DNA from: Pseudoalteromonas sp049257235
GTDB lineage: Bacteria; Pseudomonadota; Gammaproteobacteria; Enterobacterales; Alteromonadaceae
Length of the DNA stretch: 64,000 nt
Direction: 5' to 3'
Assembly: GCF_049257235.1 (NCBI RefSeq)
Contig: NZ_JBMMUF010000006.1
Location: 186,001 to 250,000 of the forward strand
Under the pieces are notes generated by a model. It searched no databases and was not told where the DNA came from. It was given only the letters and a program-made list of their open reading frames with translations. Positions 7,601 through 15,733 of this stretch are shown here, piece after piece (the first letter of the stretch is position 1; each line of letters opens with the position of its first letter). The position numbers and the translations under genes are program-made.

Positions 7601-9872
7601 TTTGGATGTGTTTATTGGCCAAGATATCAATAACGATGGTGAAATCAGTTTCCTAGATGAAACCATTTGTTGGTCTTACTCTGCCACTGAAAATGACTTC
7701 TGTAGCATTAGCGACCCTGAGCCAGGTAAATATTGGGTTATCTTCCACAACTACAAAAACTCGTGGTTTGCTGACAACATTTCAGACACCTATGAAGTAG
7801 CAATGGGTGTAATTAGCGATAATCCTGCTGCCAACATCACTGTTAGCACTGACACGATTGTTGATGCAAATACTCACAGTGTGGACGTACACATTGATTG
7901 GGACTTTGCGAACTGGCAACAAGGTGAACGTGTATATAGCTTAATTGACTTAGGCTCATCTGCCGATGATGCAGGCAATATGGGAGCAATCCCTCTCAAC
8001 ATTACCCGAGGACAAGATGACGTCACCACAACAGCCAGTCAATCTCAGGCAAAAGCGGGTGATGTAATTGATGTCAACGTCGAGGTGTTGGCTAACACCT
8101 CTGGGTTAGACCGCGACTTTGCTATCTCTGCTGTGATCCCTCAAGGCATGCAGTATGTGGAAGGTTCTGCGACTGTTGATAATATTCACTACACACAAAG
8201 TAATGTGTCAGTTGCGGACAATACGATTACGGTAACAGGTACTCAACAAAACTCAGAAAGCTGGGCGCGTGAGTACAAGGTATCGACCAATGTAACCGAT
8301 CAATCTTGTCGCATGCCATTAAGTGCGGATGGTGGTTATATCAACTTACATGACGAAGGCTTTAAGCCAAGTTTTGGTGGTTCGTATCAAGACCAATATC
8401 GCTTCAAATTCACCGATTTATTCCAAGGTGATGACCATGTATTTGCCCCTTATGAAAATGAGGAGCACATGCAATATCGTAGCATCAATATTAGTCCGCA
8501 AGGTTGGGTGCAGTTTGACCATGGACCACAGTTCTGGGCTGATCACTACCAATTCGATGCAACTATGCTGAGCTTTACAGGCATGCCGGATACCATGATT
8601 GCTCCAATGTTTCGTGGTAGCACATTCGATGGCTCATTAAGTACACCTTTGGAGCTAGTACCTGATTGGATCCCTGATCAGGAATCGAGCGGTATTACCA
8701 TTGTGTATAACGATGCACCAAAAGCCTTGTTGATCGAATGGGACGATGCTCGCACTGCCACTCCAATGTACGATTGGCAAACAGGCGAAACACAATGGCT
8801 AAGCTGGCAAGATTCATACGACTTCCAAACGTACATCAATCTAGAGTACCACTATGGCGATAACCAACATGAAGTGGTTATGGCTTACGACAACATTACA
8901 TTCGCTGAAGAAAGTAATCTGCCAATTACGCCATGGTTACTGGGCTTAAATGATGCGAGTATTGGCTTGTATGGTTTCTATGGTCCTCGCGGCACTTATG
9001 GCCCAACTTATGGTGGTTTAGCAACACAGTTCCACTATGGAGACATGAGTGACGTGATCAAGGATGGTTTAGTTGTGTGTTATGACTATCAAGGTCCTGA
9101 ATCAACAACGTTCAACTTAAGCTTCAAAGTACAAATGGACAACACCGCAACGGGTCAACGCCTACCAATCAAGGTAATGAGTGATGTCTATGGCATGGAC
9201 TCAACATCGCATGAGCTAGTAATAACATCACCGAGCAACATCACCGTTGCACAAATGGCTGACATGAATGTTGCTGAAGATGCGATGCTCGAAGGTATCA
9301 AGGTTGTTTATCATGATACAGACAAAAATAGTAACGTGATTAGCGTAACAGGCGAGCACATTGAAGCCGTTGTACATGGCCATGAGTCAGGTGACACGAT
9401 TGATATTGCTCCTGTCGCCAACTTCTCAGGCACTACGGTAGTAACCGTTACTGTTGCTGACAAATACTTCCCGTCGGATGCGCATTCAACGCAATTTACA
9501 TTGAATGTAATGCCAGAAAATGATGCTCCTACGTTGATGATAGCAACATCAGGTTTAACCATCGTTGAAGGTGATACTGTAGAGCTTAATGCGTCTGCTT
9601 CCTATGATGTCGATGGCGACACCCTGTCTATTTCATGGCAAGGTCCAGGCACTATCAGCTCACCTTCAAGCTTGGTAACTCAGGTAAGTGGACTGACTTT
9701 AGGTGCGCATACTTTCACGGCGGTTCTTACTGATGGTGTTGAATCGGTAGAGCAAGAAGTGAGGGTATTAGTGGAAGAAGTAGAATCAAGCAGTAGCTCA
9801 GGCTCTCTGTATTTATTCACTTTACTACTGCCGCTAACTGCATTCCTGCGCCGTAAAAAGCGCAGCTGTTAA
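4638..9872 (+). CDS. Giant secreted S8 subtilase with PA, Ig-like and PKD-like domains and sorting tail (protease A)
   Basis: A 1744-residue secreted serine endopeptidase. Order: signal peptide (1-22), inhibitor I9-like propeptide (about 90-205), S8 catalytic domain with Asp248 (IIDTG), His338 (NGHGSH), oxyanion Asn466 and Ser694 (GTSMASPH), and a protease-associated (PA) insert at about 515-625. A long beta-rich region with Ig/DUF11-like stretches follows, then a cadherin-like repeat (about 1533-1627), a PKD-like domain (about 1628-1715) and a tail with SSSSGS, a hydrophobic helix and RRKKR. The tail resembles GlyGly-CTERM signals processed by rhombosortase. Translation starts at TTG, supported by GGGAGG 7 bases upstream; no ATG gives an intact signal peptide. 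It probably degrades external protein for nutrition. Its paralogue is at 19121-24046. Confidence 0.93.
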   Translation: MKLKAISAATLAALYSAGIAASVSQGWQPLNISAEKIDIKKESIENKRKQFDSLNPKLRQGATNRVFKKLKPEDKFTFEQDVTGTNVYIIQLKDAPIATYQGGVNGIPATVLQPVSATQYGQRTASQPHSNKLFTNSRAHSSHISQYQSYLHDEQSAFVSEAHTLGVPLNVRRRFTATLNAVTAELTQQDAAQLAKSDRVVSIERSILHTIDSDVGPQVIKADQLWTGQGSHDGLAYKGEGQVIGIIDTGINSDHVSFADVSDDGYDHTNPLGEGNYLGQCQLEEFAERCNDKLIGVYTWDIIADMYDAEYFQPGYPNHNPWNPQEIRPYFGEDYNGHGSHVAGTAAGNVVFEAPLQLPSFDADPDTLGNTGDGRDTGYVTQVSGVAPRANVVMYQACYGGDGVTNPYYGCPTEATLASIEQAVLDGVDVINYSISGDGFPWEQAIEQAFFSAYAAGISVAAAAGNGGFNSPTNHNSPWLLNVAATHHGRTFDVEEKTLGEFSGGDTTAPAEITGASISEGFTGILVSAENYGDKSCDSEFAPNTFSSDEIVMCERSNMPRMAKAEHVKAAGAGGFILYNQSLYGSSSALVTDMYPLPSIHIGKRDADKVLAWMASGSNHMATISQANAFATVDESKQNLIASFTSAKQNPKFDGTLTPSISAPGVQVFAPWSDDQPFTAYPSAADWNVIDGTSMASPHVAGALALIRQAHPHWSVAEVQSAAQMTANADMDDGSGRDPYLRGGSGLINVAAAVNAGLVMDETAINMELANPRNGGNPTTLNLPTLVDTSCEQTCSWMRTVTATKDGTWTVTGTPNHDAVSVEISASPATFSLKAGESQTIIVTAKILDAVTQNSSPENSYLFGNVTLESADADTPNAHWPMKIRFSRNDLPQLLNIEAHRDKGQYTIKDMPVSRLAEFNGRAFAAAKAPVEILTMAQDDDTVSPYFDSDLNGAAVRWIDVPMGSKRLFADVIRHVSSTAKEPVDFGDLDVFIGQDINNDGEISFLDETICWSYSATENDFCSISDPEPGKYWVIFHNYKNSWFADNISDTYEVAMGVISDNPAANITVSTDTIVDANTHSVDVHIDWDFANWQQGERVYSLIDLGSSADDAGNMGAIPLNITRGQDDVTTTASQSQAKAGDVIDVNVEVLANTSGLDRDFAISAVIPQGMQYVEGSATVDNIHYTQSNVSVADNTITVTGTQQNSESWAREYKVSTNVTDQSCRMPLSADGGYINLHDEGFKPSFGGSYQDQYRFKFTDLFQGDDHVFAPYENEEHMQYRSINISPQGWVQFDHGPQFWADHYQFDATMLSFTGMPDTMIAPMFRGSTFDGSLSTPLELVPDWIPDQESSGITIVYNDAPKALLIEWDDARTATPMYDWQTGETQWLSWQDSYDFQTYINLEYHYGDNQHEVVMAYDNITFAEESNLPITPWLLGLNDASIGLYGFYGPRGTYGPTYGGLATQFHYGDMSDVIKDGLVVCYDYQGPESTTFNLSFKVQMDNTATGQRLPIKVMSDVYGMDSTSHELVITSPSNITVAQMADMNVAEDAMLEGIKVVYHDTDKNSNVISVTGEHIEAVVHGHESGDTIDIAPVANFSGTTVVTVTVADKYFPSDAHSTQFTLNVMPENDAPTLMIATSGLTIVEGDTVELNASASYDVDGDTLSISWQGPGTISSPSSLVTQVSGLTLGAHTFTAVLTDGVESVEQEVRVLVEEVESSSSSGSLYLFTLLLPLTAFLRRKKRSC

Positions 9873-9891
9873 GGTCAACACGCTCTAGAAC

Positions 9892-9918
9892 AAAACCCGC
9901 CCCATGGCGGGTTTTTTT
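9892..9918 (+). terminator. Rho-independent terminator of protease A
   Basis: CCCGCC (9896-9901) pairs with GGCGGG (9906-9911) around a CCAT loop, extended by A:T pairs and followed by seven T. It lies 20 bases after the protease stop and separates it from mltD. Confidence 0.9.
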
Positions 9919-10074
9919 GTGTCTCCAAATAAGATAGAACTATCTAAAAAATAGTTTGTCTATCAAAGCAATAATAATGAAATGAGCCGTCGCGCCATCA
10001 CTGCAAACTCACTGTGTGTTCAGCCTGACTCTTTAAGCTCATTATTCTTTTAACTCGAATTTTGAGTGTTTTTT

Positions 10075-11358
10075 ATGTCTCGAATTTTTATTCTCTGCGC
10101 CGCGGCTTTACTCGGCGCGTGTCAAAGCACACAACCTGAACCACAACCGCAGATCACAGAACAACGACAACAACACACACCTGCGTCAGACGATATTCAA
10201 AGCCCACAACAAGGGGATAAAATCGCAACCGATACTCCACAAGAATCTCCTCAAGAAGTAGATGATGTATGGCAGCGTATTCGTATGCAATTGCGCTTTG
10301 CTGATAGCACCCATCCTGATGTAATGCGCCGTATTCAGTGGTATTTGTCTCATCCTAATTACATGGAGGAGATCAGCCGCCGCGCACAGCCGTATCTTTT
10401 CCATATCGTCACCGAAGTAGAAAAGCGTAACCTCCCTATTGAGCTGGCGTTAATGCCCCTGATTGAAAGCGACTTTGATGCCAGCGCCTATTCGCACAAA
10501 CATGCCTCAGGGCTGTGGCAACTTACACCGGCATTGGCGCAATACTTCGGGGTAAAAATTAGCCCGTGGTATGACGGTCGCCAAGATGTGATCAACAGCA
10601 CCGATGCGGCATTGGATTTTTTGGAATATTTGTACAAGCGTTTTGACGGTGATTGGTATCACACCATTGCTGCCTACAATGTTGGTGAAGGCCGTGTATT
10701 TAAAGCGATAGAGAAGAATAAAAAAGCAGGAAAGAGTACTGACTTTTTTGCGCTTAGTTTACCGAAACAAACCCGTCATTATGTTCCTAAGCTACTCGCG
10801 GCAGTGCAGCTACTCAAGCACAAAAAGATGGAGTTTCCGCCTATTGCCAATGAATCTGCAATTACCACTTTGCCTATGACAGGCGCAGTGATCCTCGCGG
10901 ATAAAAAGCAATGGCGCGAGCTGGAGAATCTCAACCATGGTGTGATCCGTTTTCCTGCGATTATCGACTCGCCACACCTAGTGGTTCCTGCGAACAAAAA
11001 GCAACACTGGCAGAGTATCATCGCCAAACAGCAAAGCAGCGATTACAGCCAGTGGCATCATTACACGATCAGCAAAGGTGATAGCCTGAGCGTGATAGCC
11101 AAACGCTATGAACTGACAGTCAGCCAGCTCAAGGCATTTAATAACCTGCAATCTGATCGCATTCGTATTGGCGACAAACTGATTTTACCTGTATTAGCCG
11201 ATGAGCAAATTGAACACAAGGTGAGATCAGGAGAAAGCCTGTGGAAGATTGCCCGCCACTACGATGTGACAGTCGCCAAACTCAAACAATGGAACAACTT
11301 ATCTAAAGACACCTTGCGCATTGGTGAAACCATAAAAGTATTCTTATCGCGCTCATAA
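10075..11358 (+). CDS. mltD: Membrane-bound lytic murein transglycosylase D with two LysM domains
   Basis: A 427-residue lipoprotein that cleaves the MurNAc-GlcNAc bond of peptidoglycan, forming 1,6-anhydro ends. The lipobox LGAC places the lipidated cysteine at residue 16. A linker rich in Gln and Pro follows, then the SLT catalytic domain with Glu131 in PLIESDFDASAYSHKHASG and the GLWQLTPA and YNVGEGRV motifs. Two C-terminal LysM repeats (HYTISKGDSLSVIAKRY and HKVRSGESLWKIARHY) bind glycan. Length is close to E. coli MltD. The ATG at 10075 is preferred over a GTG three codons earlier because it gives a clean lipoprotein signal. No strong ribosome-binding site was seen. It converges on the broken gene downstream with a 1-base gap. 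Confidence 0.93.
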   Translation: MSRIFILCAAALLGACQSTQPEPQPQITEQRQQHTPASDDIQSPQQGDKIATDTPQESPQEVDDVWQRIRMQLRFADSTHPDVMRRIQWYLSHPNYMEEISRRAQPYLFHIVTEVEKRNLPIELALMPLIESDFDASAYSHKHASGLWQLTPALAQYFGVKISPWYDGRQDVINSTDAALDFLEYLYKRFDGDWYHTIAAYNVGEGRVFKAIEKNKKAGKSTDFFALSLPKQTRHYVPKLLAAVQLLKHKKMEFPPIANESAITTLPMTGAVILADKKQWRELENLNHGVIRFPAIIDSPHLVVPANKKQHWQSIIAKQQSSDYSQWHHYTISKGDSLSVIAKRYELTVSQLKAFNNLQSDRIRIGDKLILPVLADEQIEHKVRSGESLWKIARHYDVTVAKLKQWNNLSKDTLRIGETIKVFLSRS

Positions 11359-11359
11359 T

Positions 11360-12021
11360 TTACTTTAACCACTTATCCATGGCCGCATTCAATGCGGCCT
11401 GTTCTTTACCCTTAGCATCGGCACAGGGCACGTCACCCGCAGGCATATCCGAATCTGACATAGGCGAGGAAGCTAGCATCACGAAACAACGACCATTTTG
11501 TTCAAATCGATAGTTTCCTGACACTACATCACCGGCCAATACCTTCATTTGTTGGGAATTATGTAACACGTCTTTAGGCACCGTTGCCGTGTTATGGGGC
11601 AGTTGATCAAGTGCTTTCTTTTGATTGTGCGTAGGCACTTGCCACACGTTGCTCCAAATTAGTATAAATATCGATGGTCTTAATTTGCGACGTTGGTAAT
11701 GCTTGGTCTTGAGGCTTAGTTGTCAAATTGCTCAGGGGTTTAGGTGAAGACTGACGCTCACCAACTTGTGCCAATGACGATGTTTCCCCCGATTCATTTT
11801 GTAACTCAGGAACATTCACCTCTGGCTCAATAATCTCAACCTCGGAGCGAGGAGTATCGGCAGCCACAGGCTGCGGTGTAGGAAGCGTGATCATCACCAC
11901 CTTAAGGTTTTTTTTGCGCCACATCTAGGTTGTGCATGACCGCAGGGGTCGGCGTGCGCAATAACAACCACAGCACGATTAAGTGCAGCAGCAATGAGAT
12001 GAGAATCGTTCTAAAAAACAT
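11360..12021 (-). pseudogene. Membrane-anchored, proline-rich protein gene broken by two +1 frameshifts
   Basis: Three overlapping open frames on one strand read as one protein. The first (from ATG 12021) encodes a membrane helix (ILISLLLHLIVLWLLL) and stops at 11902, just after a run of eight A (11908-11915). The second, one base out of phase, continues with a Pro/Glu-rich linker and stops at 11607. The third, again one base out of phase, runs from the AAAAG stretch near 11621 to 11360 and encodes a compact domain with a Cys pair. Removing one A at each run restores a continuous reading frame of about 219 residues. The layout (short anchor, Pro-rich linker, C-terminal domain) recalls TonB-like proteins, but no family was recognised. 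Real decay and sequencing error at A-runs are both possible. Confidence 0.6.
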
Positions 12022-12102
12022 GTCCTTATGTCTTCGATACACATGGTGTACTAAAGACCTTGGTGCAGGCGACTAAGTTCATTGAAGACTGCACTTTATT
12101 TC

Positions 12103-12136
12103 GCACCTATCCCGACCTCGACTTAGAGATAGGTGC
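12103..12136 (-). terminator. Hairpin after creD, possible terminator
   Basis: A perfect 9-bp inverted repeat, GCACCTATC (12103-12111) and GATAGGTGC (12128-12136) with a 16-base loop, lies 13 bases beyond the creD stop. No T-run follows on the minus strand, so termination is uncertain. Nothing else was seen in 12022-12148. Confidence 0.4.
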
Positions 12137-12148
12137 CATTGCTTAGGT

Positions 12149-13441
12149 TTATTCGTTGGGTCCGTACCAATTGAATTTGCGGGTTAGCATCATAATGAGA
12201 CTCAATACGGCGAACACCAATATCGCGCCCATCAACAAGGCATAGTCTTCCGCCGACAACAGACTAAACAGCACGCCATACAACAAACTAATGCCGATGA
12301 AAAATAGACCTCCTTGTTTGCTGCTACGCAGCATGCCAGCCACATAAATACTGAGCAACAACCCTGATGCCAGCGCTGATACGCCATACGCTAAATTAAA
12401 ACCAAAGTGCTCACTAAGCGACACCAGCAAGAGATAAAATACCGCTATTGCCAAGCCAACAAATCCATATTGCACAGGGTGAATAGCCTCTTTGCGCAAA
12501 ATCTCCAGCAAGAAAAAGCTCGAAAATACTAAAAACAACACCAAGGTGGCATAGTTAGTCGCACGATGACTTTTTAAATAGTGATCGACTCCGTCCACCA
12601 AATTTACACCTAGGTTTCTTTCACGCAAGTCATTACAAATGCCCTTACTACTCATACAATTAGCAAACATATCCTGCATGTTCGTAGCAAAAAAGCTGGT
12701 TTGCCAATTTGCTGTGAAGCCATTATTTTTTATGTCCGTTGCGATTGGTAAGTAATCACCAACAAAACTAGGGTGCGGCCAATCTGCGTTCATGGAAAAA
12801 TGTGTTTCTTCACCGATAGGCGCGATGGCAAATCGTGTCATACCTTGCAGGTTCAGAGTCACTTGCGTGGTAAGCGTTTCCAGCTCTAACAGAGCGCTCA
12901 TTTCCAATGGCACATGCACACCACCGGCGAGTTGCTTTAATTGGGTGCCAGGTAGGAAGCTGCGCTGCTCACCGGCTAATTTCACCTCACTGCCGACACC
13001 AATACCGCGGATATCTTCCACCGCCATCACCAAATTTACTTTGGTCACATTCATGTCTGCGTAGGTTTGTAGCATCTTGGTTGAGAAGGTGGCATTGATG
13101 CTGTTTTGAGAGCGATAAAGGTTAGCTTTGTATATACCACGGTATTTTTCGAAGGTAGTGAGGTCCGCTTGCCACGTTAATTCATCTGGCAAAATCACCT
13201 GCTTGTTAACGATGGTGTAGCTCTGACCTTGGTCGTTATTTTTTTGTACTAATGACTCCACATACAAAAACGGACCAATCACCGTTTGTTCGCCGCTACT
13301 GCTGCGAGCTATTTCTTGTTGTACTTCGCTCAAGCGTGCGGAGCGTTCAAAGATAAGCCCCTTGATCAACATTATTGGCACCAGCAACACCAAGGTTAAT
13401 CCCGCGATAATGAGTAATTTATTACCTAATTTTTGTCTCAT
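12149..13441 (-). CDS. creD: Inner-membrane protein CreD
   Basis: A 430-residue protein with one N-terminal membrane helix (about residues 8-26), a large periplasmic domain (about 30-290) and five or six closely spaced helices in the last 130 residues. This is the family plan of CreD (cell envelope integrity, formerly Cet). Its biochemical function is unknown, but in E. coli, Aeromonas and Stenotrophomonas it belongs to the CreBC regulon, which responds to carbon source and beta-lactam stress. It lies 78 bases downstream of creC on the same strand. Gene order and the clear kinase/regulator partners make the call firm. The intergenic region may contain a Cre-tag-type operator, but I did not identify one. 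Confidence 0.9.
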   Translation of the reverse strand: MRQKLGNKLLIIAGLTLVLLVPIMLIKGLIFERSARLSEVQQEIARSSSGEQTVIGPFLYVESLVQKNNDQGQSYTIVNKQVILPDELTWQADLTTFEKYRGIYKANLYRSQNSINATFSTKMLQTYADMNVTKVNLVMAVEDIRGIGVGSEVKLAGEQRSFLPGTQLKQLAGGVHVPLEMSALLELETLTTQVTLNLQGMTRFAIAPIGEETHFSMNADWPHPSFVGDYLPIATDIKNNGFTANWQTSFFATNMQDMFANCMSSKGICNDLRERNLGVNLVDGVDHYLKSHRATNYATLVLFLVFSSFFLLEILRKEAIHPVQYGFVGLAIAVFYLLLVSLSEHFGFNLAYGVSALASGLLLSIYVAGMLRSSKQGGLFFIGISLLYGVLFSLLSAEDYALLMGAILVFAVLSLIMMLTRKFNWYGPNE

Positions 13442-13519
13442 TTATTTAACTCCATGTGATGATATAGGCATAAGCCTATTCCTCTAATTTGGAGTTCAGG
13501 TGTAGGGTGTGTGGAGACT

Positions 13520-15001
13520 TTATGGAGTTTTAAAAATAAGCGTTACACACACGCCGTCTGGGGTATTTTCTATATGTAGCTGCCCATGATGTAGCTGCAT
13601 GATCTGCTCTACAAATGTCAGCCCTAAGCCTGTACTTTTGTGGCCATCAGCTCTTGGCAGGGAGTAAAAGCGCTCTCGAACTTTATCAAGTGCGTAATCG
13701 GGTATGTGCGGGCCTTGGTTGCGCACCGCAACGCGTGTTTCATGCAGCTCTTGGGTAACAATTATCTGCACATCACCATCTGCGGCCACAAAGTCAAACG
13801 CGTTTTCTACTAGATTGTAGAGCGCTTGTTGGACTAAAAATGCATCGCCAAGCACATAACTGTGTTCATCGCAGTCAAGACTCAAGGACGCCCCTGTTCT
13901 GGTCACTCGCGCCAGCATGGAGTCACAAATTTGAGTGATCATAGGTGCCAGTAAGACCTGCTCGCGAGATTGCAGCTGTGGCTGTTTTTCCAGCCGCGCA
14001 AGTTGCAGCAAGTTGTCGATTAGATCCTGCATACGCTCGCTTTCTTTCTCAATATTACCCGCAAATAGGTGTAACTTTTGCTCTGATAATGGCGTTTGCA
14101 GTAACTCGCTCGCACCTTTAATTGCACTTAGCGGACTTTTGAGTTCATGAGTAAGGGTTTGCACATACTGCTCAACATAATTTTTACCATCAAGTTTGGC
14201 GCGCATATCCCCAAGCGCATCGCTCAGTTGGGCGTATTCATAAAAGATTCGAAATACCGGCTTTTTCGCTTTTTCTCCACGGCCCATTTTGGCTGCATAG
14301 TCAGCCAATTTTTCCAAGGCGCGATTAATCCGCCAAGCAATCAACGCCCCCAACAGCAAGGCCACCACACTCATCACTACCAGCCAAGTTAAAACTCGAT
14401 ATTTGGCATTGTCGATAAAGGGTTGCACGGAACGATTAGCTTTAGCCACAGTAACACTGCCGATGATGTTATCGCCGACTTTAATGGGGGCGGCTACATG
14501 CATCACGGTTGAATTGGGATCATCGGCTGATTGCGCGCTTGAGCGCGCGCCATATTCACCGCGTAATGTCAGGTACACATCGTTCCAGCGCGAAAAATCC
14601 GCGCCTACATCTTGTTGCCACGAGTCCACCAGCACAATACCGTCAGCGTCTGTAATATAAATTCGATGATTAATGCTGCTTTTGTCCATGCCCCAAATAG
14701 CGGCCTGCGGATCACGTTTACCAAAATGAACAAGCAGCTCTGAGAATTCACTGCTCGCTAAATTTCCTTGCTGCATATAAGGGGTTGCTAGTGTGGCCAG
14801 CAAGTTGGCCATATCAACCAAGGTTTCTTCGCTAACTTGACGCACTGTCGGTTTAATTTCTCGTATCACCGTGGAGCTGACCACATACGTCGTCAGGATC
14901 ACCACCACCACATAAAGTAAAAACAGCCTGAATCCCAAGGGGATTTTTGGCCATTGAAATAGTTTATCGATGCGTGAGCCAGGTGAGTTATTTAGGCTCA
15001 T
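13520..15001 (-). CDS. creC: Two-component sensor kinase CreC
   Basis: A 493-residue inner-membrane histidine kinase that phosphorylates CreB. Helices near residues 22-42 and 202-224 enclose a periplasmic Cache-like sensor with the segment RIYITDADGIVLVDSW, seen in CreC proteins. A HAMP region, the H-box THELKSPLSAIKG (His near residue 285), N-box LVENAFDFV and G2 STGLGLTF follow. The ATG at 15001 overlaps the creB end by 14 bases; a GTG six codons upstream is also possible and gives the same protein core. It is transcribed between creB and creD, consistent with an operon. The kinase belongs to a different subfamily from the two kinases of the duplicated modules. Confidence 0.9.
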   Translation of the reverse strand: MSLNNSPGSRIDKLFQWPKIPLGFRLFLLYVVVVILTTYVVSSTVIREIKPTVRQVSEETLVDMANLLATLATPYMQQGNLASSEFSELLVHFGKRDPQAAIWGMDKSSINHRIYITDADGIVLVDSWQQDVGADFSRWNDVYLTLRGEYGARSSAQSADDPNSTVMHVAAPIKVGDNIIGSVTVAKANRSVQPFIDNAKYRVLTWLVVMSVVALLLGALIAWRINRALEKLADYAAKMGRGEKAKKPVFRIFYEYAQLSDALGDMRAKLDGKNYVEQYVQTLTHELKSPLSAIKGASELLQTPLSEQKLHLFAGNIEKESERMQDLIDNLLQLARLEKQPQLQSREQVLLAPMITQICDSMLARVTRTGASLSLDCDEHSYVLGDAFLVQQALYNLVENAFDFVAADGDVQIIVTQELHETRVAVRNQGPHIPDYALDKVRERFYSLPRADGHKSTGLGLTFVEQIMQLHHGQLHIENTPDGVCVTLIFKTP

Positions 15002-15665
15002 AGAAATACCCAAAGCCACGTTTAGTGTGGATCACATCCGCTAAATCATGCGCCTTCAATTTCTGTCGAACCGCTTTGATATGAGAGTCGATATTGCGCT
15101 CATAATGTGTGCCATTAGCCATGTCACTCGCCTGCATTAGCTGCTCTCGACTAAAAACGTGTTTGGGGTGGCTAAATAGCTTATTGAGTAGCTTGTATTC
15201 AAGCGCGGTTAACTGCAATGCTTGCGTGCCAACAAAAAAGTCATATTGCTGCGGATGTAGGCCCATCTCTGTAACGTGTGCGGCGGGTGTGGACTGAGGT
15301 TGTACCTTGGCAATACGAAGCTTAATACGGGCCAATACTTCGCGGGGGCTGAATGGCTTGGTAACGTAATCATCAGCACCGATTTCTAAACCAACCACAC
15401 GGTCAATTTCATCGTTTCTGGCACTGAGAAAGATTATCGGCACAGAGCTAAAGCTGCGGATCTGTTTGCAAAGCTCAAAGCCATTGCCATCAGGTAAACC
15501 AACATCTAACAACACCAAATCTGTATGCTGACTATGCAGCGCTGCTAAACCTTGCTGTGCCGTCGCACACCAACTTACGCTAAACCCGGCTTGTTCAATC
15601 ACATGTATCAAGGTATCGGCGATGGTGCGCTCATCTTCAATCACTACGATGTGTTGGCTTGTCAT
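14988..15665 (-). CDS. creB: Response regulator CreB
   Basis: A 225-residue OmpR-family regulator. The receiver has Glu10-Asp11, phospho-acceptor Asp54 (LVLLDVGLPDGNGFELC) and the switch lysine in YVTKPFSPRE. The winged helix carries NIDSHIKAVRQKL and ends GFGYFYEPK. It is followed by creC (14-base overlap) and creD, so identity as CreB rests on both sequence and neighbours. It probably activates creD. It is the first gene of the operon; the 68-base gap to the module B kinase, which ends at 15734, must contain its promoter. The gap is shared with the 3' end of that kinase, which is on the same strand. Confidence 0.9.
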   Translation of the reverse strand: MTSQHIVVIEDERTIADTLIHVIEQAGFSVSWCATAQQGLAALHSQHTDLVLLDVGLPDGNGFELCKQIRSFSSVPIIFLSARNDEIDRVVGLEIGADDYVTKPFSPREVLARIKLRIAKVQPQSTPAAHVTEMGLHPQQYDFFVGTQALQLTALEYKLLNKLFSHPKHVFSREQLMQASDMANGTHYERNIDSHIKAVRQKLKAHDLADVIHTKRGFGYFYEPK

Positions 15666-15733
15666 TTTTGTGCTTTGTTCCCTGTGACGTTATCGAACTA
15701 TAGTTACAGGCGCGGTCACTTTTAGCAAGTGAG

